From NCBI RefSeq assembly GCF_028745505.1, contig NZ_JAQZZL010000002.1, positions 1,178,001-1,242,000 of the forward strand: a stretch of 64,000 nt of DNA. The letters are read 5' to 3'. This stretch comes from Lentisphaera marina (GTDB taxonomy: Bacteria; Verrucomicrobiota; Lentisphaeria; Lentisphaerales; Lentisphaeraceae). The notes under the pieces are model-generated. The model made no database searches and was not told the DNA's origin. It saw nothing but the letters and a program-made list of their open reading frames with translations. The position numbers and the translations under genes were made by a program. This document shows, piece after piece, positions 24,558 to 34,022 of the stretch. Numbering within the stretch: position 1 is the stretch's first letter; the number at the start of each line of letters is the position of its first letter.

Positions 24558-25598
24558 ATGAAAAAAAATCAATCCTATTTCGTCGTGGGTCTCTTACTTG
24601 GTGCCCTACTCGCCAGTAGCGCTTTTGCCATGTTCCTGCGCATGCAAAAACAAGACGCCCTAAATGACGCCTTAGCCGGTAAGGGTAATAGCGCAAAAAT
24701 CACCCTCAAACTAGGTCATAGCCTGGATGTGAACCATCCAGTGCATCAAGCTATGGAACACATGAAAAAACGCCTGGCTGAATTATCTGGTGGCAGCGTG
24801 GATGTGGACATCTACCCCAGTAGTGTTTTGGGTAATGAAACCCAATGCCTCGAACAGCTCCAAAACGGCTCCCTTGCGATGACCAAAACCGCGGCAGCAG
24901 CGATTGAGAACTTCATCCCCGAGATGCAGGTCTTTAGCTTGCCTTATGTCTTTAAGAGTCGTGATCATTACTGGAATGTACTCAATAGCGAAGTCGGCCA
25001 GGAGCTACTTCAAAAGGGTGAATCCAAGTACTTGCGCGGGCTCTGTTATTACGATGGTGGCAGTCGAAATTTTTACACCAAAGAAAAAGCTATTCAAAAA
25101 CCCGATGATTTAAAGGGCGTCAAAATCCGCGTGCAAAATAATGCCACTGCCATTGCCATGGTGAAAGCCATGGGTGGCTCCCCCACCCCCATCGCCTGGG
25201 GCGAACTCTACTCGGCCTTAGCTCAGGGAACAGTAGACGGCGCCGAAAACAATTTACCCAGCTTTACTACCAATAAGCACTACGAGATCTGTAAACACTT
25301 ATCCTTGGACGGTCATAGTCGCGTTCCGGACATTCTCTTAATGAGTAGTAAAGTTTGGCAAAAGCTGCCCCCGCATGTTCAAGAATGGGTTCAGCAAGCC
25401 GCCGATGAATCCCGTGAGTTCCAGAAAGAACTGTGGGCGCAAAAAACTTTAGAGGCCCTGGAAGAAGCTAAGAAACATGGCGTAACCATCTACGACGTCG
25501 ATGTCCAGGCCTTTGCCGCCAAAGTCGCCCCCATGCTCGAGCAGGTCGAGAACCCAAAAGTTAAAGACTTACTCCACAGAATTAATGAGGTGGACTAA
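24558..25598 (+). CDS. dctP: TRAP transporter solute-binding protein (DctP type)
   Basis: A 346-residue periplasmic binding protein with an N-terminal membrane segment (YFVVGLLLGALLASSAFAMF) that may act as signal or anchor. Typical DctP features are LKLGHSLDVNHPVHQAMEHMKKRL, a GGSRNFY segment and DLKGVKIRVQNNATAIAMVKAMGGSPTPIAWGELYSALAQGTVDGAENN; the Arg in KIRVQ normally pairs with the substrate carboxylate. It captures an organic acid for the DctQM channel. With uxaC downstream and GH28 divergent, glucuronate or galacturonate is the best guess. The gene stops one base before dctQ starts. Confidence 0.93.
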   Translation: MKKNQSYFVVGLLLGALLASSAFAMFLRMQKQDALNDALAGKGNSAKITLKLGHSLDVNHPVHQAMEHMKKRLAELSGGSVDVDIYPSSVLGNETQCLEQLQNGSLAMTKTAAAAIENFIPEMQVFSLPYVFKSRDHYWNVLNSEVGQELLQKGESKYLRGLCYYDGGSRNFYTKEKAIQKPDDLKGVKIRVQNNATAIAMVKAMGGSPTPIAWGELYSALAQGTVDGAENNLPSFTTNKHYEICKHLSLDGHSRVPDILLMSSKVWQKLPPHVQEWVQQAADESREFQKELWAQKTLEALEEAKKHGVTIYDVDVQAFAAKVAPMLEQVENPKVKDLLHRINEVD

Positions 25599-26123
25599 AT
25601 GATTAAGCTAATTATCAAAGGAAAATCTTTCCTAGTTAAGATCCTCGAGCTCATGCTTATCTTCTCCGTGGGAGCCTTAGTCCTAGACGTGGTTTGGGGC
25701 GTCTTCACCCGCTATGTCATGGGCGAGCAAGCCAAGTGGACCGAGGAACTGGCACGTTTTTTACTGGTTTGGGTCTCCCTACTGGGTGGCGCTTTAGCCT
25801 TTGGCACCAAAGGTCACTTGGGCGTAGATTATTTTGTCGGAAAGCTCCATTGCGATGCCCGCAAATTAATGACTCTGATTTCCCACTTCATCGTACTCTT
25901 ATTTTCTGTCTCCATCTTCCTTTACGGCGGATCTTACATCGTAGCCGAATCCTTAAAACTCGAGCAAATGACTCCGGCTCTGGGTTGGAAAATGGGTTAC
26001 GTATATTTGGCCCTGCCGATCTCGGGCTTCTTCATGCTTTTATTCACACTGGAAAACCTCTACGAGACCATCATCACTCCTGCAGGTCAACTACACGAAG
26101 CCGATGGCGAGGAGCTCAACTAA
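25599..26123 (+). CDS. dctQ: TRAP transporter small permease (DctQ type)
   Basis: A 174-residue inner-membrane protein with four predicted helices and the DctQ-typical FTRYVMGEQAKWTEELARFLLVWVSLLGGALAFGTKGHLGVDYFV block in the first half. It pairs with the large subunit to form the Na+-driven carrier. It begins directly after the dctP stop and its stop codon overlaps the dctM start (TAATG), showing tight translational coupling. Confidence 0.93.
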   Translation: MIKLIIKGKSFLVKILELMLIFSVGALVLDVVWGVFTRYVMGEQAKWTEELARFLLVWVSLLGGALAFGTKGHLGVDYFVGKLHCDARKLMTLISHFIVLLFSVSIFLYGGSYIVAESLKLEQMTPALGWKMGYVYLALPISGFFMLLFTLENLYETIITPAGQLHEADGEELN

Positions 26124-27418
26124 TGGAAATGACCGCTTTTATTTTAGTCACGGTTTTTGCCCTGCTCTTGATCATGAATGTGCCCATTGCGGTTTCCATT
26201 GCCCTGGCAAGTTTTGCCGCTATCCTGGTTGAGGGCTCCGATCCCTCTATCGTATTAGCTGGCAAGATGGTCAGCGGCGTGAACTCCTTTGCCCTACTCG
26301 CGATCCCCTTCTTTGTCTTTTCCGGTCACCTCATGGGTAAAGGAGGTATGGCACGGCGACTCATTGATTTTGCCGGTACGCTAGTGGGCTTCCTCCCCGG
26401 TGGTTTAGCTTACGTCAATACCTTGACCTGTATGCTCTTTGGCTCCATATCGGGCTCAGCTTCTGCCGCAGTTTCATCGGTGGGTGGCTTTATGATTCCA
26501 GAGATGAATCGCAAGGGCTACAATCGCGAATTTAACGTAGCGGTGACCACCACGGCAGCCACAACCGGCCTGATGATCCCCCCCAGCAATATTATGATCG
26601 TCTATTCCGTTGCGGCGGGTTCGGTTTCCATTGCCGCCATGTTTATGGCGGGAATCCTCCCCGGTGTTTTAACCGGCCTCTTTATCATGCTCGTCTGTGG
26701 CTACTTCGCTCTAAAAAAGAAATACAAAGCCGAACCACGCTCATCCATTAAAGAAATCTTCGTGGCTTTTAAGCACGCTTTCTTGAGTTTGTTTTTAATC
26801 GTTATAGTCATTGGCGGTATTCTTAAAGGCATCTTCACAGCGACCGAGGCCGCCGCTTTTGCCGTGGTCTATGCCTTTATTTTATCAGTTGTCATTTACC
26901 GCGAGATCAAGCTCAGTCAGATGCCGCAAATCATGCTGGAAACGGGTGTGACCACCGCCATTGTCATGCTACTCATTGGTGCCAGCACGGGTATGAGCTG
27001 GATCATGACCATGGCCAATATCCCCCAAACGGTCAGTGCCGCGCTCATCGCTCTTTCAGATAATCCCATTGTCATTTTGCTGACCATTAATTTACTGCTG
27101 CTGATTGTGGGCACTTTTATGGATATGACTCCCGCGGTATTGATCTTCACCCCGATCTTTCTTCCCGTAGTCACGGCTCTAGGCATGCACGAAGTTCAGT
27201 TCGGCATCATGCTCATCGTCAATTTGTGTATTGGACTTTGTACGCCGCCAGTGGGCACCTGTCTTTTCATTGGTTGCGGAGTTGGCAAAACCTCAATTGC
27301 CAAAGTCTCGCCCATCATGATCCCCTTCTTTATTGCGATGATCGCAGCTTTGCTTTGCGTCACCTACATCGACTCCATCACACTCTGGCTTCCACGCTTA
27401 CTCAACTTAGTTGATTAG
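26123..27418 (+). CDS. dctM: TRAP transporter large permease (DctM type)
   Basis: A 431-residue inner-membrane protein with about 12 helices. The correct start is the ATG at 26123, overlapping the dctQ stop; the frame is open further upstream inside dctQ but that part is not protein-like. DctM hallmarks include PFFVFSGHLMGKGGMARRLIDFAGTLVGFLPGGLAYVNTLTCMLFGSISGSASAAVSSVGG, TTAATTGLMIPPSNIMIVYS and CTPPVGTCLFIG. It forms the transport channel for the acid delivered by DctP. Located in an operon with uxaC (35 bases downstream). Confidence 0.94.
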   Translation: MEMTAFILVTVFALLLIMNVPIAVSIALASFAAILVEGSDPSIVLAGKMVSGVNSFALLAIPFFVFSGHLMGKGGMARRLIDFAGTLVGFLPGGLAYVNTLTCMLFGSISGSASAAVSSVGGFMIPEMNRKGYNREFNVAVTTTAATTGLMIPPSNIMIVYSVAAGSVSIAAMFMAGILPGVLTGLFIMLVCGYFALKKKYKAEPRSSIKEIFVAFKHAFLSLFLIVIVIGGILKGIFTATEAAAFAVVYAFILSVVIYREIKLSQMPQIMLETGVTTAIVMLLIGASTGMSWIMTMANIPQTVSAALIALSDNPIVILLTINLLLLIVGTFMDMTPAVLIFTPIFLPVVTALGMHEVQFGIMLIVNLCIGLCTPPVGTCLFIGCGVGKTSIAKVSPIMIPFFIAMIAALLCVTYIDSITLWLPRLLNLVD

Positions 27419-27453
27419 CCCCCTCACATCTTAATTTACAAGGATACTTAAGT

Positions 27454-28863
27454 ATGAATTCATTTATTCACGATAACTTCTGTTTGGAGACAGAAGTCGC
27501 TCAAAATCTTTATCATAACTATGCGGCTAATCAGCCCATTATTGATTATCACTGCCACTTATCACCTCAGGAAATTGCCGAGGATAAACGCTGGGATAAT
27601 ATCACCCAGGTTTGGCTCTATGGCGATCACTACAAATGGCGTGCCATGCGTAGTAACGGCGTTTCGGAAAGACTCTGTACGGGCGACGCCTCGGATCGCG
27701 AAAAATTCAGTGCCTGGACTGAAACCGTGCCAGCAACCCTGCGCAACCCACTTTATCACTGGACGCATTTGGAGCTCAAGAAATACTTTGGCTATGAAAA
27801 ACTGCTTTCTTCCAAAACGGAAGATGAGGTCTGGAATCTAAGTTTAGAACGCATGTCCGAAACAAGCTTCTCGACTCGCGGACTCATGAAAAGCAGCGGA
27901 GTTAAACTAGTCTGTACAACTGATGACCCCATCGATTCCCTGGAGCATCACGTCGCCATTAAAAACGACCCCACTTTTGACATTCAAGTACTTCCAACTT
28001 GGCGACCAGACAAGGGCATGGCAGTTGAAAGTGCAAGCGAATTTAATCAATGGCTCGACGCTTTAGCGGAGCGTTCCAATACCGACATCACTAACTTCGA
28101 TTCCTACATGACCGCCCTCAATAAGCAGCATGATTTTTTCCATCAGGTAGGCTGTCGCTTATCTGATCACGGCATCGAAACGGCTTACGCGCTGGATTAC
28201 ACTGATCAGGAAATCACAATAATTTTCGATGAAATCCGCAGTGGCAAAGAACTCACTGAGCTCAAAATCCTAAAATTTAAATCAGCTATGCTCTATCACT
28301 TTGGGGTCATGGATGCCGCAAAGGGCTGGGCTCAGCAGTATCACCTTGGCGCTATTCGCAATAATAATTCTCGCCTCTTCAAAAGCCTTGGGCCAGATAC
28401 CGGCTTTGACTCCATCGGCGACTTTGATTTGGCTCGTCCTTTAGCTAAACTACTAGATCGCCTGGACTCCAGTAATCAGCTCGCCAAAACAATTCTCTAT
28501 AACCTCAACCCACGGGATAATGAAGTTCTAGCCACAATGATCGGCAACTTCCAGGACGGTAGTGTAGCAGGCAAAATGCAACTGGGATCCGGTTGGTGGT
28601 TCCTGGATCAAATGGAGGGTATGACTCGTCAGATTGAATCACTCTCTCAGTTGGGCCTACTCTCCCGCTTTGTGGGTATGCTCACCGATTCGCGCTCCTT
28701 CCTGAGTTATACGCGCCACGATTACTTCCGTCGTATTCTATGCAATATACTTGGCAACGATGTCAAAAAAGGCTTGCTACCAAACGATATCGCCCTCCTG
28801 GGAAATATGGTCCATGACATCTCCTACAACAACGCCTCCAATTACTTCGGCTTCGAACTCTAA
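27454..28863 (+). CDS. uxaC: Glucuronate/galacturonate isomerase
   Basis: A 469-residue cytosolic enzyme of the amidohydrolase-related UxaC family, which converts D-glucuronate to D-fructuronate and D-galacturonate to D-tagaturonate. The N-terminus has IIDYHCHLSPQEIAEDKRWDNITQVWLYGDHYKWRAMR, with the His-x-His metal motif, and the family-typical LVCTTDDPIDSLEHH and LGAIRNNN segments; the length matches the usual 465-470. It is the last gene of the TRAP operon, just before a strong terminator. The following enzymes of the pathway (UxaB/UxuB, UxaA/UxuA, KdgK, Eda) are not in this window. Confidence 0.96.
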   Translation: MNSFIHDNFCLETEVAQNLYHNYAANQPIIDYHCHLSPQEIAEDKRWDNITQVWLYGDHYKWRAMRSNGVSERLCTGDASDREKFSAWTETVPATLRNPLYHWTHLELKKYFGYEKLLSSKTEDEVWNLSLERMSETSFSTRGLMKSSGVKLVCTTDDPIDSLEHHVAIKNDPTFDIQVLPTWRPDKGMAVESASEFNQWLDALAERSNTDITNFDSYMTALNKQHDFFHQVGCRLSDHGIETAYALDYTDQEITIIFDEIRSGKELTELKILKFKSAMLYHFGVMDAAKGWAQQYHLGAIRNNNSRLFKSLGPDTGFDSIGDFDLARPLAKLLDRLDSSNQLAKTILYNLNPRDNEVLATMIGNFQDGSVAGKMQLGSGWWFLDQMEGMTRQIESLSQLGLLSRFVGMLTDSRSFLSYTRHDYFRRILCNILGNDVKKGLLPNDIALLGNMVHDISYNNASNYFGFEL

Positions 28864-28878
28864 ATCATCTTAAAACAC

Positions 28879-28916
28879 AAAAGCCTTACCCATTTTCATT
28901 TGGGTAAGGCTTTTTG
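28879..28916 (+). terminator. Rho-independent terminator after uxaC
   Basis: AAAAGCCTTACCCA and TGGGTAAGGCTTTTT form a 14-base-pair stem with an eight-base loop and a T tract. The symmetric A/T flanks mean it may also end the convergent sulfatase operon from the right. Confidence 0.92.
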
Positions 28917-28939
28917 TATCTTAAAGCAACTTTTGCTAG

Positions 28940-30547
28940 TTATTTTGGAGTCTTCTTGGCTTTTTTGGCGCTTTTATCTTTCTTGCTTGAATTATCTTTC
29001 TCAGTCTTATTCTTTTTGTCGTCTTTGGCCTTGCCGCTGCGGGAGTAAATGGCTTGGGTTCTTCTCTCCTCGGATTCCTTAGTGACTTTCTCCAAATGAG
29101 CTGAAATCGCTTTAGCATCTTCCCGATTTTCAAAGAGCTTTAGAAGTGGGTCACGGCTTTTCTGCATAAACTCAGCCATAATTCCCCTGAGTTCATTGAG
29201 CTTGGTTTCATACTCTTTTTTGGTGATTAAGTTATCTAGGGCATCGGGGTCTTTTTCGTAGTTATAGAGTTCTTCCGGAACTCTAAAGTTGAGCATATTT
29301 AAGCGTTGTTTCCAAAACTTATCACTCTTTGCGAGACGGCTCATTTCTTCGTAGGCGGCCATACCTTTTGTAGCAGTAGAGAACTTTCTCTCGCCATCGG
29401 ACCAGAGGTTGCAAATATAGGCGAAGTCTCTTGAAATTATCGAGCGCGTGGGCTGGCGATTACCGCCAACATTTTCCTCGTACATAGTGTAAACATAGTC
29501 ACGGTCCTCTTGCTTCTCACCCTTTAAAACAGGAGCAAAAGAACGTCCATCCAGGCCCGTGATTAGATCAAGACCAAGCATATCTAAGATCGATGGAAAG
29601 ATATCAATGGTGCCAATCATGTGTTGTTTATCAATTGCCCCCTCTTTTGTGACACCCGGCCATCTCACAATAAGGGGAGTTCTTGAGCTATGGTAATAAT
29701 TTGCGGTTTTGGCAAAGGGCTCGGGCATACCGTGATCTGACAAAAAAATAAAGATAGTTTTGTCGTAGACTCCTGTATCTTTTAAGGCTTTTATAACTTG
29801 GCCAAATGAATCATCTGCGCGGCGAACGGTGGAGTAATACGCCGCCAATTCCTGCTTCACCAAATCTGTTTTTGGTAAAAAATTAGGAACGACAATTTCA
29901 TCTACAGAAAAAACCTTACTTGGCACATTATCCAGATCATCCTTGTTCATGCCTAGTCTAGATTCTTTTTTATCCCAGTTGTAGTAACCCGTGTGGGGAT
30001 CATGAATATCCATAGAAAAAAAGAAGGGCTTCCTGGCTTTAATTGCCGCCTTTATGCCCATTTTTGTGTAGCGATAAAATGACTCCGGCTTGCGGATATT
30101 TTCTTTTGTCTCTTTCAAAATTACATCGTAATTCAAGTCGAAAGCCGGATAAGGATGATAGGGATATGAATGCTTAGACTTACCGCGAATTATGGTGAAG
30201 TAACCCTGCTTGCGAAGGACATCGGGAATTGTTTGAAAGACGACTTGCTCCTTTGGCAAAGCATAGAAGCCCTCTACTCCGCTATTGTACAGGTATCGCC
30301 CCGATGAAATGGCATTTCGCGAAGGGATACAGCTTGTGGCATGGACGTGGGCATAATTAAAGCGAAAAGAATCCTGGGCAAACTTATCAATATTTGGTGT
30401 GGTGCCTTTTACTGGCGCGCCAAAGGCTCCAATTGAATCAGCACTCATGTCATCGACAGTCAATAAGATGATATTGAACTTTTGTTCATTGGCCTGTGCC
30501 CCTATGGATAAGAACATTAGCCCCAAAGTGAAGATCAATAATTTCAT
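28940..30547 (-). CDS. Secreted type I sulfatase (sulfamidase-like) with Lys-rich tail
   Basis: A 535-residue exported enzyme (signal peptide to about residue 19). Metal-binding VDDM (Asp32/33), FGly motif CIPSR (Cys73-Arg77) in ATSCIPSRNAISSGRY, and IFLSDHGMPEPFAKTANYYHS in the central part are typical of S1 sulfatases; the RGKSKHSYPYHP context resembles N-sulfoglucosamine sulfohydrolases, a tentative match. The last 35 residues are nearly all Lys, Asp and Ser (KAKDDKKNKTEKDNSSKKDK...), a basic tail that could hold anionic polysaccharide. It overlaps the upstream sulfatase by four bases (ATGA), so both are made from the promoter at 32467-32493. Activity needs a formylglycine-generating enzyme encoded elsewhere. 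Confidence 0.9.
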   Translation of the reverse strand: MKLLIFTLGLMFLSIGAQANEQKFNIILLTVDDMSADSIGAFGAPVKGTTPNIDKFAQDSFRFNYAHVHATSCIPSRNAISSGRYLYNSGVEGFYALPKEQVVFQTIPDVLRKQGYFTIIRGKSKHSYPYHPYPAFDLNYDVILKETKENIRKPESFYRYTKMGIKAAIKARKPFFFSMDIHDPHTGYYNWDKKESRLGMNKDDLDNVPSKVFSVDEIVVPNFLPKTDLVKQELAAYYSTVRRADDSFGQVIKALKDTGVYDKTIFIFLSDHGMPEPFAKTANYYHSSRTPLIVRWPGVTKEGAIDKQHMIGTIDIFPSILDMLGLDLITGLDGRSFAPVLKGEKQEDRDYVYTMYEENVGGNRQPTRSIISRDFAYICNLWSDGERKFSTATKGMAAYEEMSRLAKSDKFWKQRLNMLNFRVPEELYNYEKDPDALDNLITKKEYETKLNELRGIMAEFMQKSRDPLLKLFENREDAKAISAHLEKVTKESEERRTQAIYSRSGKAKDDKKNKTEKDNSSKKDKSAKKAKKTPK

Positions 30548-32421
30548 TTTTTCTCCTTCTGTTTAGCTTTTCTTTTTAAGGCTTTTGCTTTAGCGGCAAA
30601 ATTTGTACCCAGGAGGTAGTCAATGCGCCTGTAGGTGAAGTAGCTTTTGACATTTATTTTCTCCAATTCCACATCAAACTTGTAGCCATGACCATCGCGC
30701 AAAAGCACTAATGAATTGAGTGTTAGCAGAGTCTCTGTTTCGCTGGTGGATTTCTCTAAAACATCGAGGATGACTTGGGCGGGATCTTGGGCCTTTATGA
30801 TGGCCAAAAACTCCGCTGCTCGAACGCGTACTAAAAGCTCTTCATCATGAGCTGCTAATTCTTTTGCTTTCGCCACAAAGGCGTGAGCTTGCTTGCCAAA
30901 GCGACTGCAATTGATCAAGGCCCAATAACGAAACCAGGGAGTTGTTGAATTTAAGGCCTCTAATAAATCCTCTTGAACTTCTTCAAAAGAACTTAGCTGT
31001 AAGTTAGCTAAATCAATGAGCTCAGCAATATCATCCTTCTTTTCTATGCCCAGTTGAGCAAAAACCTTTAAATCACCATCAACCATGATGGACTCCGGGA
31101 AAAAACTTAAATCAGAGATCTCTTTTAGGCGATCAGATAAACGCTCCCGCATCCAAAGCAGCTGCTCAGCGTATTGCGGGTTGGAAGCTAAGTTATTTGT
31201 TTCATAAGGGTCTTTTACTACATCGTAGAGTTCTTCCACTGGTCGGGACTTATAAAATTGACTTTGCAATTCATTTAGTTCTCCCTTTTCATGGAGTTCC
31301 CGCCATTCCCTGTAAGCCGCCATTTTATAGCGGTAGTTATTGTGCAAGCCACCATAATTAAAGGGTTGATAATTGCGCTTATACTTTAAGTCCCCTTTTC
31401 TCAAACTGCGCACTAAATCATATTTTTCATCAAAGCGATCAGCAAAGCCAAGGGTTTCGTCACGATTTTCTAAATCCTCTTTACTTATTCCCGGTCCCAT
31501 GAAGGCTTTGCCATCAATTCCTGATGGCGGCTTAATGCCTGCCAAGTGCATTACGGTGGCGCCCACATCTACAAACTCGATAAAGCCATCGACGCGCGTG
31601 CCTTTTTCAAGGTCCACTAAGTGCTTAAAATTCTCGGGAATGCGCACGACAAATGGAACGTGAAGACCCGTTTCATATAAATAGCCCTTGCTCCCGGGCA
31701 TGACTCCACCATGATCACCAAAATAAAACACAAAGGTATCTTCCAGAACACCATCTTCTTGGAGCATGGCGATGACATCCGCAATTTCTTCCTGCATGCT
31801 TTTGATCATCTTGTTATTAGCGCGATGGGCCTGGCGAAATAATGCGGTATTGGGGTGACGGGGAGAGACAAATTCTTCCACAACACCTTGGGCATCTTTT
31901 TCTCTATTTAATCTTTGCAGGTGGGATTCATGGGAACGCTGGAGTTGCTGCTTGTGAAAAAAGGGCTGAGCTTCTTTGCGCTTTCTCCAATCTTTTCTGG
32001 ACATCCAAAAATTGTCATTATAAGTGAAGTTATAATCATTTTTGCTTTCGTAAGAAGTGTGATAACCCGCTTCGGCCATGACCGCATATATTGGTTTTAC
32101 GTCTTCGGGGAGTCGTGTGTCTCTTACTGAACGGTGGTGCTGAATACCCATTCGCGGCGGGTAAGAGCCCAGTGCCAGTGTTGAGCGTGCCACCGAACAA
32201 ACCGGTGCATTGGAAAAAGCATTATTGAAGATAACTCCCTGCTCGGCGAGCTTATCAATATTCGGTGCTTGAGCCCCCGTCTTGAAATACAGACTGGAAT
32301 AATGAACCGAATTATCTTCTGAGATCAGCCATACAAAATTGGGTTTTTTAGCCTCGGCTATAGCATTGGGAGCGAGAGTAATCAAACAGAGAAAACTCTG
32401 TAAAATAAATTGTTTTGTCAT
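30544..32421 (-). CDS. Secreted sulfatase with C-terminal HEAT-like region and unusual CSVAR motif
   Basis: A 625-residue protein; the ATG at 32421 is preferred (GGAG nine bases upstream and a signal peptide MTKQFILQSFLCLITLAPNAIA right after it). The sulfatase domain spans about residues 27-430. The FGly site reads CSVAR (Cys75-Arg79), so Val stands where Pro or Ala is usual; whether the maturation enzyme accepts it is an open question. Metal residues are in SEDN, and FGDHGGVMPGSKGYLYETGLHVPF is conserved. Residues about 480-600 are helical with repeated ALN/LV-type helices and read like HEAT repeats. The end is Lys-rich. First gene of a two-sulfatase operon. Confidence 0.88.
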   Translation of the reverse strand: MTKQFILQSFLCLITLAPNAIAEAKKPNFVWLISEDNSVHYSSLYFKTGAQAPNIDKLAEQGVIFNNAFSNAPVCSVARSTLALGSYPPRMGIQHHRSVRDTRLPEDVKPIYAVMAEAGYHTSYESKNDYNFTYNDNFWMSRKDWRKRKEAQPFFHKQQLQRSHESHLQRLNREKDAQGVVEEFVSPRHPNTALFRQAHRANNKMIKSMQEEIADVIAMLQEDGVLEDTFVFYFGDHGGVMPGSKGYLYETGLHVPFVVRIPENFKHLVDLEKGTRVDGFIEFVDVGATVMHLAGIKPPSGIDGKAFMGPGISKEDLENRDETLGFADRFDEKYDLVRSLRKGDLKYKRNYQPFNYGGLHNNYRYKMAAYREWRELHEKGELNELQSQFYKSRPVEELYDVVKDPYETNNLASNPQYAEQLLWMRERLSDRLKEISDLSFFPESIMVDGDLKVFAQLGIEKKDDIAELIDLANLQLSSFEEVQEDLLEALNSTTPWFRYWALINCSRFGKQAHAFVAKAKELAAHDEELLVRVRAAEFLAIIKAQDPAQVILDVLEKSTSETETLLTLNSLVLLRDGHGYKFDVELEKINVKSYFTYRRIDYLLGTNFAAKAKALKRKAKQKEKK

Positions 32422-32466
32422 GAAATATATCTCCGTCATTTTAATGAAAAAAAAATCTTTAAAACG

Positions 32467-32493
32467 AGTCGCTGAATGCGCAATTTTTTTGAC
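32467..32493 (-). promoter_or_regulatory. ECF-type promoter (site 7)
   Basis: Minus strand GTCAAA-N15-GCGACT, 46 bases before the sulfatase start at 32421. The spacer contains AATGCGCAATT, similar to the words at 53462-53503. The divergent cytochrome gene has no such site. Confidence 0.72.
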
Positions 32494-32590
32494 TCAAAAA
32501 TTAAAAAATAAATCAATCCGCGTGAAAGAATTAATCATTACATGTGGATTGAGATAATATATAATAATCACAAAATAGGTTTTAAGTAAA

Positions 32591-34009
32591 ATGAAATATT
32601 TCATCATAGTTCTAGTAATCTTGGGGAGTTTACAAATCTCAGGAAAAGATAAAAAACAAAAAAACACGCGAGCATCGATTCAGGAAGAATACAGTGGTGA
32701 ACGCGATGCTAAAACGATCCGTATGGCCATGGCCTCCAAAGCCTTTTCCTGGCTTAGTGGTTCACCCGCTGATAATGAAAAATTATCAGTTGGTAAATCT
32801 GCTCAATTCTTTGGCTTTGTTGCTTTGCGTTATACTAGTGGAAGAGCGGCAAAAAGAGGTAGTTTAGGAAGAGCTTTTGAAGCCATTGCTACAGAAAAAC
32901 AAAAAACCTTAATGGTCGATGCAGTTGAGCAAGAAGCAGAAGTCATGAAATTGTGGTGGGATTGTCGCAGCAAAATTCTTCGGCATCTGGAAAATCATCT
33001 TTACACAGGCCAGGTTTTCAACACAAAGGAATTAAATGCTTTAGCCAAAGAGTTTGGCTACCTCAATGGAAAAGCGGGACTCATCGAGGCACGGGCTTTT
33101 GCTAAATTGGAAGATAGCCTTAGTGAAAGTCATTGGGCAAAAATGAAAAACTTTAGAAAAAACCCAGATCTTGCAAATTCCCAAGATAATAATAAAGGCA
33201 AAAAAAGTTCTAATTTAAGTCGAGAACAAGCCGCCCAATATGAAGATCTCTTTGCAAAATGCTTTACTTGGTTGACGGGCAGCATGAAGGACAATCAAGT
33301 AATCCCCCTTGGTCAACCTGCGCAGTTTTTTGGTTTTGTTTCTATTCGTCACAAGAGTGGGCATGGAGCAAGTCGAGGTCAAATTTCAAAAAGTTTTAGT
33401 AAGCTACTTAACCATGAGCAAAGTCAACTATTGGATAAGTCAGTTGCCGAATTACAGCCATGGATAGAAAAGTTTATTAAGCAGCGAAACGCGCTACTCC
33501 TGGAGATGGATAAATTACGCAATAGCCCAGGAAGTTTTGATGCCTCAGTTTATAAAAAAATATCTGAAGAGCTGGGACTAATTGAAGTTAAATGTGGTCT
33601 TATCGAAGCATCTTGTTATCATCAAATCCGCAAGATGATGAGCGACAATCAATTGGCTAAAATGATGGATATTCGGTCAAATTATATTGTGGACCAAGAG
33701 CAAATGGAAAAACTCAATACTGTTGAACGAGGTGCCAAACTTTATAATCTGTGTTCAGCTTGTCACAATAAAACTCTCGCACCAAGTCTAACAGGGGTTT
33801 TTGATCGAAAAATTGCCTCTTTGAAAAATTATGAATATTCATCGGCAATACAGGCTTATGCTAAGGGCGCATCGTGGGATGAAGTCAAGCTAGATCATTT
33901 CTTGAAAGCACCAACGCAGGTTGTGCCAGGTACGAAAATGGCTTTTCAGGGGATTCTGAATAAGGATGACCGCACAGCACTTATTGAATATCTTAAAAAA
34001 CTTAAATAA
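32591..34009 (+). CDS. Secreted protein with duplicated Spy-like helical units and a C-terminal cytochrome c domain
   Basis: A 472-residue exported protein (signal to about residue 18) with three parts. Two homologous units of about 145 residues (46-188 and 220-363) share F-WL-GS, QFFGFV-xRx-SG, GLIEA and a terminal AKM; their long charged helices with EKQK/HEQSQ and spaced Arg/Lys/Leu recall Spy/CpxP-like LTxxQ proteins, a weak match. Residues 380-472 are a class I cytochrome c: CSACH haem site (Cys388, Cys391, His392) and a Met ligand in PGTKMAF (Met450). It is followed after 13 bases by a sulfatase, so the two form an operon. Possible roles are redox sensing or electron transfer in the periplasm; the combination is unfamiliar to me. 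Confidence 0.8.
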   Translation: MKYFIIVLVILGSLQISGKDKKQKNTRASIQEEYSGERDAKTIRMAMASKAFSWLSGSPADNEKLSVGKSAQFFGFVALRYTSGRAAKRGSLGRAFEAIATEKQKTLMVDAVEQEAEVMKLWWDCRSKILRHLENHLYTGQVFNTKELNALAKEFGYLNGKAGLIEARAFAKLEDSLSESHWAKMKNFRKNPDLANSQDNNKGKKSSNLSREQAAQYEDLFAKCFTWLTGSMKDNQVIPLGQPAQFFGFVSIRHKSGHGASRGQISKSFSKLLNHEQSQLLDKSVAELQPWIEKFIKQRNALLLEMDKLRNSPGSFDASVYKKISEELGLIEVKCGLIEASCYHQIRKMMSDNQLAKMMDIRSNYIVDQEQMEKLNTVERGAKLYNLCSACHNKTLAPSLTGVFDRKIASLKNYEYSSAIQAYAKGASWDEVKLDHFLKAPTQVVPGTKMAFQGILNKDDRTALIEYLKKLK

Positions 34010-34022
34010 AGGAATTTAATCA

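Noticed and set aside
25694-26122. Upstream extension of the dctM frame
   Set aside because: It is out-of-frame translation of dctQ; the ATG at 26123 overlaps the dctQ stop and begins the conserved DctM sequence.
32440-32590. ECF-type promoter facing the cytochrome fusion gene
   Set aside because: The GTCAAA-N15-CGAC pattern exists only on the minus strand here; nothing comparable is seen on the plus strand.
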